Shown: in pieces, positions 50,329 through 59,800 of the stretch
How positions within the stretch are numbered: the stretch's first letter is position 1
How the letters are laid out: every line of letters starts with the position of its first letter
Assembly (NCBI GenBank): GCA_022577435.1
Contig: JAKOON010000015.1
Span: forward strand, 15,130,830 to 15,194,829
Reading direction: 5' to 3'
Length of the DNA stretch: 64,000 nucleotides
Source: Embiotoca jacksoni
Taxonomy: Eukaryota; Chordata; Actinopteri; Embiotocidae
The notes under the pieces: model-generated
What the model saw: the letters and a program-made list of their open reading frames with translations, nothing else
Told to the model about the DNA's origin: nothing
Database searches by the model: none
Made by a program: the position numbers and the translations under genes

Positions 50329-53300
50329 CTCAAACACTTCCACGAATAAAAAACATTGGGAGTGTTTGGGTTTCATTGGAGAAGATAGGGGAAGATTGAC
50401 ATAGCTTGCAGGGGGAAGCTTCAACAACACTGACAAGATATAACAAGAAAGGAGTGGGTGAATTGTTTTTCATGTATAGAGAAAAAGCTTGGCAGGGTTT
50501 TCTGAGTCCTTGAAAGCAATTTCCCAGAGCAGAATGAGATCTAGATGGAGAGAGAAGGAGAGGGAGGTATAGATAGGAGGGAGAGCTCAATAGGGACCGT
50601 GTATGAGCACTTGAGACATCAGGTTCATCTGTGGTTGTTGGTCATATGACCTCAAATCGTTACAGTCAATGCCAGGAAATTGCCAACTTTTTCTGTCCTG
50701 TGGATGGGAATGGCTCATTTGGTTTTCCTAATTCACTTATTTTTAATGATTGCAGTTGTTGGACTTCCTACAAATGAAAACCTTGTCTGAAATATGAGCT
50801 CTATGAATCTGGGATGATGCAGATCAGTGGCATGTCAGCAGTGTACTATCTGACATTTGTACCTCATGACCTTGGGCAGTCTGGTCGTCCCTAAGCCCCG
50901 AGCCAGGGGAGAGAGGAATTATTTGCTCTGCACCTGCAGTGGAAATGTGTGGAAAAAAGGTTTGGTCTGTGTTATCCTTCTGAGCCAAACGGGTAGAGGT
51001 GAGGATACAGTTTCTCTGGCTCAGCTCTATCCCACAGCGTGAGCTGGTGTGCATTTGATTGGCGAGGCACTTTTTTTTTCTTTATCTCAGTTTATCTGTG
51101 ATTTATCTGCTTCAGCAAGGCAGAAAGGACAAGCAGGTCACTGCTACTGTAGCCAGCTGTTTTTGCCACTTGCCAAGACAGCGTGTGCGTGTGTGTAGTA
51201 ATATTAAAGTTAGCTGATACTAAATTGCATTTGATCAAAAACATAAGAACGTTTGTGGGAAATAATCCTGTTCACTTTCTTGCTGGTTAGCTGCCTGACA
51301 ATGTCAAGATGATAACAAGACTCCAGGGAGTTACTGGCCCAGACAAGAAATAGTTCAGGACGTATCACCTGATAGGACAGCAACATATTATTCTTACATT
51401 TTAAGTTTTTGTAAGGATTTACTGAGCAAGATACAACATGCTAAATTGTAGGCTGGCTGGTAAGTTTTTGTACACTTTTGGTCAGAGCCAGGCTGGCGTT
51501 TCTCTGCTTGCTTTCAATGTTTAAGCTGAAATAACATTCAAATTCTTGCAGAGAATTAGATAAGCATGTGGATTATCTAAAATGTCAAATATTTGATTTA
51601 AGATCTACATTCTTAAGAGTTTTTAACCGTATGTAAAATGTACAAAAAAAAATATCAAAAGAATATCCTGTTCGGACTTCCAAACATAAAATCTTCCACT
51701 GTCACGTTTTGTCACAACCATCAGCTGAATATTTAAAGGCCTTCACTTGATAATATAAAATGGAGAAAAGGAGGAAGTTCTCACAATTATGAGGCTGGAA
51801 TTGAAAATGGTTGGAGTTTTTGTTTAGAAATAAAAATCAGTGCTTCAAAAATTACTCATCAGTTCATCTACTCATACTCCTCTCGTGTCCCATCCCACTG
51901 GAAATGGTGTCCTTAACATTATACAAATAATGGCATGGCTTGAACTTGGATGATTTAAAGTGAAGCACACTTATCAACATGTAGAATATGTCTGAATGTA
52001 TTGTGTTACAACTCTAACAGTGTTTCTGACGAAATTATTATTATTGTTTTGTTTTTTTTATCTGCAGTCATCTGATTCTTCCCCTGTCTCCCTCTGCTCT
52101 CCATTATCAGGCTGCTGCTGACTTTGCTAAGGCCCACCTGCCAGAGGCTCTGCGCCAGCAGCTACTGACCTATGAACGGGACAAAGAGCGAGACAGAGAA
52201 AAAGACAAGGAGAAAGATGAAAAAAAGGACAGGGTCAGCCTCTCCTATCCTTCCATCCTGGAGCAGCAGATACTGACTTTGGACAGAGAAATACTGGACA
52301 AGCTCTCTGCCACTTACAATGAAGCAGGTGTGTATTTGTTAAGCGCCACAACTGCCAGTAAAAACATGCACACATAATGTTAGACCTGATATATTCTAGT
52401 GCATCTATGCAAAATGTATGTTTTTGCTTGTTTGCTGATATTCTACAGTGGATTTAATTAACATTGATCTAAATGTGTGCATACAGTTTGTCAGCTTGAA
52501 TGTGTGACCACAAAAACTACAGGGCATACAGATGGATTTAGGGTATCAGTGTTGCTCATTACTAGAGACATAGTAAGAAGAACAAGGGTTGCTTGCAGCA
52601 ATGTTTTTAAAGACCCCCTTTAATGCTGCATGCAAACTATTATTTTCTACTCCACTGTTTCACTTGACTGTTGTTGAATCGTGACTGTCAGCAGCCCAAG
52701 GCCTTGCTTATTCAGCTGTTTAAATACAAGTTGATCTTCACAAGGCTTGTAGTCATTATCTCTGAAGGGATGTGGGGAGCGATGGGTAACGTTAGAGATA
52801 GTGATGGATCGAAAGAGGTAGGAGAAGGGTCAGAGGGACGGATGCATATGTGGAAGAGGGACATTTTGCTAGTAAGAGCGATACAGCATAGAGGAGTGGG
52901 AGACCAGGACGACAGGCAAAATGAAGACAAAAATGATAAGGGCTGAGAAAATGGTAAGGGTAGACAGGAAAGGGCCAAACAGAGAACGACACATTCAGTC
53001 GATGGGGAGAATGAAAACCTGGACACAAAACCTGATGATAAAGTGCGATCTGAATGCACCAGAACAACCTAGGGGGGGAGAGGAGGAGGAGGAGGAGGAA
53101 CAGGAGCAGCAGCAGGAGGAGGAGGAGGAGGAAACAAAAAGCATAGACTGAAAGGCAGAGACATGCAGGCTTTATTTATATAGATATTTGACCAGATTCA
53201 TAGAATAAATAATAAGAGAAGGCCAAGAACATATGGAGACTAAATCATTGTTGGTTTATTTATCATAAGGGGAGAGAGTTCAAATATAGATTAGAAGATT

Positions 53301-56300
53301 ATTACATGGTCGAACTGTAGTGACATGCTGCAACCTCAAGAATTCAGTGTCCCTGTGGAAGCTCATTTATCCTTCCGGTTCTCTGATTAAACTCTCAGAT
53401 GAGTGAGTAAACACAGGAGAGAGACAGAGTCGCAGTGGCTAGGTTTTGGTTTCCAGAGTAACTAATGAGGGAAATATACAGCGCTGTCATCCTTAAGGGG
53501 AAAGTCTGGTTCTAAACAGCCTGGTTTTTAGCTTCAAAGTTTCGGCTATATTTAAAGATTAACTCACCAAGTTCATTGCAAAGATTTCATAAAACAGCAA
53601 CACAGCTAAATAGGGCAAGAAATATATTGGTTAGGTAATCAAACAGGTCTTAAACAGACACCCAGGTAAAATTCTTTTTGGCGTCAAGTTCAATTAAAAG
53701 AGACTAAAATAATATGTAATTTTAAAATGTTTTGGTAGCCATCATCATGTCACCTCGTTCTCAGATGTTCGCAGTTACTTTGGTGACTTCACCGTTTTCA
53801 TAACCAACATATAGGACGGTCAAAACTATGAAGAAACACACTCAAGCTGGAATACACAGGATTTCCCCGTAAGAGCGTACAATTAGATTGCAAGTCTGAA
53901 CAGCACAAATAAAAACCTGCATGTGACTCCCATGTAAGTTAGTGAGGGGGTCGCTGGTATGAAAGAGCCATTGAGAGGGCCTCCCATCCTCGTGAGAATG
54001 ATGGGTCATATGATACTCTGATTGTTAAAGAGGAGAATTAGAATATGCCGACTGGGACGCCCAGTCTAGAGGCAGCAGCTGATTATTACCTCTCAGAGAA
54101 GGTTGACGTCCTGCAGCTGCATCACCTTTTTGTTACACTCTCCTGCTCTTAATCTCTTCATCCTCTTTTAGCCTTATCCTCCTCCCCCTTGCTGCAGATA
54201 AGCATCAGCTTTCTGATCTACGTTGCTCTCAAAACTCCCACAAAGTAAATCTCCCCTCCTGATCCCTCTGCCTTTTCCTCTTCTTAAGCTACATGACCTG
54301 TTGCATCCAGACTCTCTCTCTGTTCTCATCTTTTTCTTATCCCTCTGTCCCTCATTTGGACAGCACAGCAAGAAAGACGGATACCCTATAGATAAACTTA
54401 CAGTAAAGCACCATTGCAATCTAAAGCTCCGGTGTCATCTAGTCCGAGCATTGGACATGCAGGCATTGAAGTTGCTGCAGCGTTTGTCCTAGCTTTCTTG
54501 TCAGCGTCCCAGGGGGATCTGCTGATCAGGTAATTGTTGTGCATTCTCATCCCTGTATCTGATTCAACAATCGCATCGTTTAGGGTGCACTGCTCCCTGC
54601 TTTCTCTTGTAATCTGGGCCCAAATTAAGCTGGCAGGGAGGGGAGAGTGAGAGAGAATAGAGAGAGACACTCTCAATTCAGCTCCCCGTCCTCAGGATGG
54701 CAGCGTATCAGATTTATCCCCCAGTTCATTCATCCCTCTGTTGTTTATCAGCGAACATAAGCGCTTGAAAGAAAGATAAGGGAGATGGAACTTTGATGCA
54801 TTGCCTGGGAGCTTAGAGTCTATTATGGAAACAGTCTCCTTAATGCGGTGTGGTATTCTGCTTGCACTAACCTTTATGTAGCTGTGTGACATATCTCAGC
54901 ACACGATTGCAAGCACACAAAAGTGTACAGTCGTCCAATAATCAGTAGTTATTGTTGCAAGCAGCAATATAGAGACCAGGCAATCTCAGTTTAGCCAGTT
55001 GAGAGGATTGTGTATAATGAATTCAAGGGTAGTTCAGGTTAGGATTAGGACACAAGGAGATAAATTCATGGAAATATGTGTGAAAATATGTTGTGCACCT
55101 AATATACTTAGTACACCGTCATCTGTTTTCAGAAAGAGAAAAATACAACTAAAAAAGGGTAAATATATTCTTTATAAAGCAGGCATTAAACATAGTGTAT
55201 AGCCTACTGTATTTATTCATTGCATTGTGAAGTATTGTTTTATAGACAGGTGACATAAAGCATGTCAGTGACCATGTCGAGGCACGAAGCAACATGAATG
55301 CACTTTGCATCATTTCAGTGTCAAACTGGCAAAAGTTAGAGCTGCCAGAAAGCAGAAGCAGAAGATTTCAGAAATTAAATATTTGCCGGACCAAAGGAAG
55401 TTTCCTACCTCGGTAACAGAGAACAGAAAACAGAGAGTGTTTCAGACTATTGATACTGTAAAACTGTATCAGTATACAATAGAGCTGTAAGAAAATATTG
55501 ATACACTTTAATATTACCATATGATGTTTTGGGATACCGTATTGAGTCTCAAAAAGACTAAAGATTTTTAATTAACAGTTAACTTCATGGAAGAGAGTGG
55601 TTCATATTGTATTGTGTTTAAATCGCTGACTGCGATATAGCAGTGCTGAAATCTACCTTCAACCATTGTTACATTGTTCAACATAAACTAATACAGGGAG
55701 TATTCTGCTAGCCCACAGCTCGAGTGAACTGTATATCACCTCTTGTGCAAAAACCAAGTCTGTTTGCCGTAGTTTGTTTACACTCTTCAGTGATTGCTGT
55801 TTGTTTGTGGCTCCAAATATTGACGCCAGCGCTTGCCCTCCACCCCTCCACCTCTCCAGCTTTCCTGCTTCCAGCCTTCCAGCCTCCATTCCGTGATTAA
55901 GTGTCATCAAGCTTATTTCTTACTTCTGCGTGTTTTTTGTAGTTTATATTTACTGTCTCTATCTGGTAATTACCATACAAAGTAATTCCACACCGAGTGT
56001 CCTCTTTCCACCATGTGTCAAATTTCAAGATTCTCATTACAGTGGAGGCAGGTCAGAAAAGTTTGTCATTAATTCATTATTTATTTGACTGTAGTGGACC
56101 GTTCTGGTCAGATCCCGGTGATTCACACTTTGGAAATGCACACTGAAACTACAGCAGCATGATCTTAACTTTATCTGACTACTGCAGTACATAACAGTGC
56201 AGCCAGGGAGATTGTTGACATTTTGTTCGTGTGTGTGAATGTAGTTAGTCATTTTAATCAGTATTTTGATCATAATAAGACTGAACACAAATGTTGAATT

Positions 56301-56746
56301 GTGTGTGTCTGTTTTTTTTTTTCTAAACCTCTAATTTACTGACTGCTGTGATTGTGGCGATCATAAACTGTAGCTGATAGCCGTTGTTTCTTCTAGTAGC
56401 TCTACAACCAAATCATTTCTCAAACCAAATATGTTTGCAGCAGCTCATTCAAACTCTTCACTGTTTCGTTCACCTTTTTTCTGCAGCAGAGAGCAACGCT
56501 GATGGATCGGTGGTGCCACCAAATATTTACACCAGCACTTGTCTTACATCCCCGGGTGTAGATGTAGATTCACTTTTTTGTTTCAGTCTTGCATGTCATC
56601 ACACTGTATATTTTCTGACTCTAATTGAAGCCGATGCCTGTTGTTTTGAGTGTGTGTCGCTCTGTGGTTCACTTTCTCACATCGGTGTGTTCAAATGTTT
56701 CCTTGAGGTGTTACAGACAGCTGCTGTATCCAGCTGTCACATTAAT

Positions 56747-56824
<78 letters not shown>

Positions 56825-59800
56825 GAAATGCTACTTGGACTCGAGTTCAATTACATGAAAGAAGACACAAAAAGATGACGATAATGTGCCATTTTTAAGT
56901 TTCATTATTGTCCCGGACAGACAAAAGTCCCCTGAAAAACATAAAGAACATAATGTTGAACATTTGACAAGGACCAAATTTGTTTGACAGGCTCTGACAG
57001 TTTTGTTATATAACAGCACAGCTCATCATTGCAGTTCTTGGCAGCTGACTATTAAATGTCTAATGCTTCAGTTCCCCGAGCTCACCAAGGAGACTTTTCA
57101 GAGCGGTTTCTGCACACTGCAGGACCATTAGAGAGCGAAAGGAAAAGTTGGTGAGTTTTTCATTATGAATTCTCCATAGTTTTACACTGTAAGTTTCAAA
57201 TCTGTGCCCGATTGACATTGGATCTAAAAGAGTTGTTCCAGTCTGTGAGGCCTCGAGGCACAATGCTTTGCATTTTTCTGCATGCTGTTGGTTGTGTGAA
57301 CGGAGAAGACATTTTCTTAAAGGTTAATGCCACCAACTTTCAGGTATTTGGGACTCCTGAAGTTCATAAAGTCTTTGGTGGCTCCGAAGACTACTCGGGT
57401 TTGTTTGATTGCCTCAAGTGTGCCTTCAGGGTCAATTATGGGAGCTCAGGTTGAGGCTGAAGAATACAAATTAGAAAATGACTAAATCTGTTAGTGTAGA
57501 GTTAAAGAAGTGATCTTAGCAGACCTCTGTGGGGCCTACTCAGCTCTGCTTCAGGCTATATTTGTCACTACTCACATAACACACCCAGCACTCCAACCAA
57601 AGTATTGGAGGGTGAGTTGCACTTTGGGTAATGCAAGTATCAAAAAGAGGCCATAAGAAAAGACCATCTCCGGCTCTGCTGCACTGATTTGGATTTTTTT
57701 TTTTAAATAACTTTCCACCATGAGTCCCACAAAGTTAAGGAATGCAAAGCTAAATTGGAGGAGTGCTCTTTTAAACCAGTTGCCATAACAATCTTGCATA
57801 ATTAGAAGAAATATTTTAATTCTTAGTTCTGTCAAATCATTGTTTCTATAGTTTGTGATCAAACAATTATCTACCCTCCTATTTTGCCTCATTAAGAATA
57901 TAAAAGGAACCCGAAACACTGGAGAAATGATAGGGTGGATTAAACCTGCACACAAACTCAAAATAAAGTCTTGAAAATATGCTCCAAACAGAGTGAGGTT
58001 TACCCTGAGGCAGCTGCAGTAGTTATTTTGGATAGACAGGAATGAATGGAATAAAAAACTATACATTATAAAAAGCAGAGATTGTCTAAATCTTCATAGT
58101 GACATAATATGCAAATTCAGAGTGTCGCGCAGATTTTATTAAGCAGCTCAAAATGATGCACATACTAAAAATAGCATCGCTATAAATGTTAACGGTACAA
58201 GTCCAACGAGGGCAGGTAAGACAGGACGGCAGCTCTTTAACTGCATGCTGGAGTTAGTACAAAGACTTCTCGGGAGACGATGAGCCGCGGTGAGCAGGGT
58301 GGTGGCACTCCTGACCTCACATTTTTCACCTAAGTGCAAAGCAGCTTGGTCAGTTGGTTGAGCATACATCAGCATAACATTAAACATAACATAAATCCAC
58401 GGTAGGCACTCTGTGTGGACACTCGTACTCTCCAGATGTATTGAGAGCGCTCTGTCAGAGTGTCCTAACTCTTAGGGAGTGAATCAGTGCAATGATGCAA
58501 ACTGGAGTGGGAGACTAGCCGGGGCTGAGATGTTAATCTGATCAGCATGTCGAAGGTGTGCCTGGCCAAGCTGAACCAATAATTAGCATGAGCGCAGGGC
58601 GCATGTGGGCCACTGTGTCATTTTAATAGGGAATGCTGGATGTGTCCTTGGTGTGGCAAGGCTAATTGGGGAAGGGTGTGCTAGCAAGGCACCTCAGTCC
58701 ATTATCTCTATCACCATGGGAACTACATAACGATAATTAGCTGGCCAGCATGGAACAGTGCAACAGCAGCTATAGGCACGAGGAGCAGGATTAGGGATGC
58801 ATGCAGTGATGAAACTAATAGAAATAGATTGCTGAACAAACTGTGTAAAAGTCATTTACAATTAAGTGACATCAATATTCCCTCCGTTCACCTTGGCCTC
58901 ACTTCCAGCTGTTCTTTGTCTCTCTGTCTACTCTTTTCTCGCCCAAATTAGCACTTTTTTTCCCCCTCACTCATAGCTGCAAATGGGAATAACAAAATCA
59001 TAATACAATAATTGTCCTGCTTCTTTCCTGAACCCTCTCACCTTCACCCTTCGTGTGCTCTTTCATCTGTGTTGCTTCCCTCTTCCATCTCATTCCTCAC
59101 ATACTGGCTGTATCGGGTTTATAGGACAGAGTAAGTGTGAGGTGAATGTGAAGACCCTTCACGGAGGAGAAACACCTGAGATAACAGGTGTCAGACAGTC
59201 AGCATCACAACAAGATGTCAAACTTTAAAGGTCAAGTCTCTTAAGTTATTAGGTCGGCCACATTGTGAGGATGGCATTTAAACCTGCCGCGTTTTCGAGT
59301 TTATACTCTAAAGTCCTGGATGTGGCTCCACTGTATGTAACATTTTCCCATCTCTCTCCCTGTAGACCACCTCTCTGTCCGGGTGGTCCAGCCCCGGGTG
59401 GTAAGACCCTGCTACTCTTTCCTCTTTTCTTTTCTCTCCTCTGTATTCCCTGTCTCTTTCTCTACCTCTCTCTCCCTCCAGTTTTGTGTGAGCAGATGGC
59501 CAAACAGGCAGATCTGTTCTTTCGCTACAGGACTTTGGATCTCATACAATAGGCCTCAGATTCCTAGTCCAATACTCAGTTCTGCCTGGCTGGGAAGCCA
59601 AACAAAGAAAGGAAGGAGAAGAAGAAAAAACAGTGTTTTGGAGAGTTGTACAAAGAAGAGAAGTTCCTTCAAAGAGCCTTTGCATTGTTTGCACATGGCT
59701 TCATGTGGTTCACTTTGAGCAGGATGGGAGTGTGTGTTTTGGAGGAGCAGAGTGTTTTTTACTGAGGCTGTGTATTATAAAAAGAAAAAGCTATTGTGAG

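Larger units (their letters stand above)
22085..52110 (+). other. ppm1l: PPM1L intron 1 (30 kb)
   Basis: Donor GTGAGT at 22085 and acceptor TTATCAG ending at 52110, with a good pyrimidine tract before it. No other gene is recognisable inside on either strand. It contains many microsatellites, fragments of fish repeats, a LINE 3'-end fragment at about 46990-47420, a C34 run and a 117-bp TCTTC tract. Open frames within it are short, repetitive or non-homologous. PPM1L in mammals also has a very long first intron. Confidence 0.9.

Noticed and set aside
52921..53151. Glu/Gln-rich short protein at the GGA tract
   Set aside because: Poly-Glu arises from (GGA)n, and the frame has no conserved context.
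56384..56878. 164-codon plus-strand open frame in PPM1L intron 2
   Set aside because: Its last third is Cys-Val from the (GT)n repeat, and the rest shows no family features.
57572..58066. 164-codon minus-strand open frame in PPM1L intron 2
   Set aside because: Rich in Phe/Leu/Ile as expected from translating A/T-rich DNA, with no recognisable domain, no splice context and no homologue I can name.
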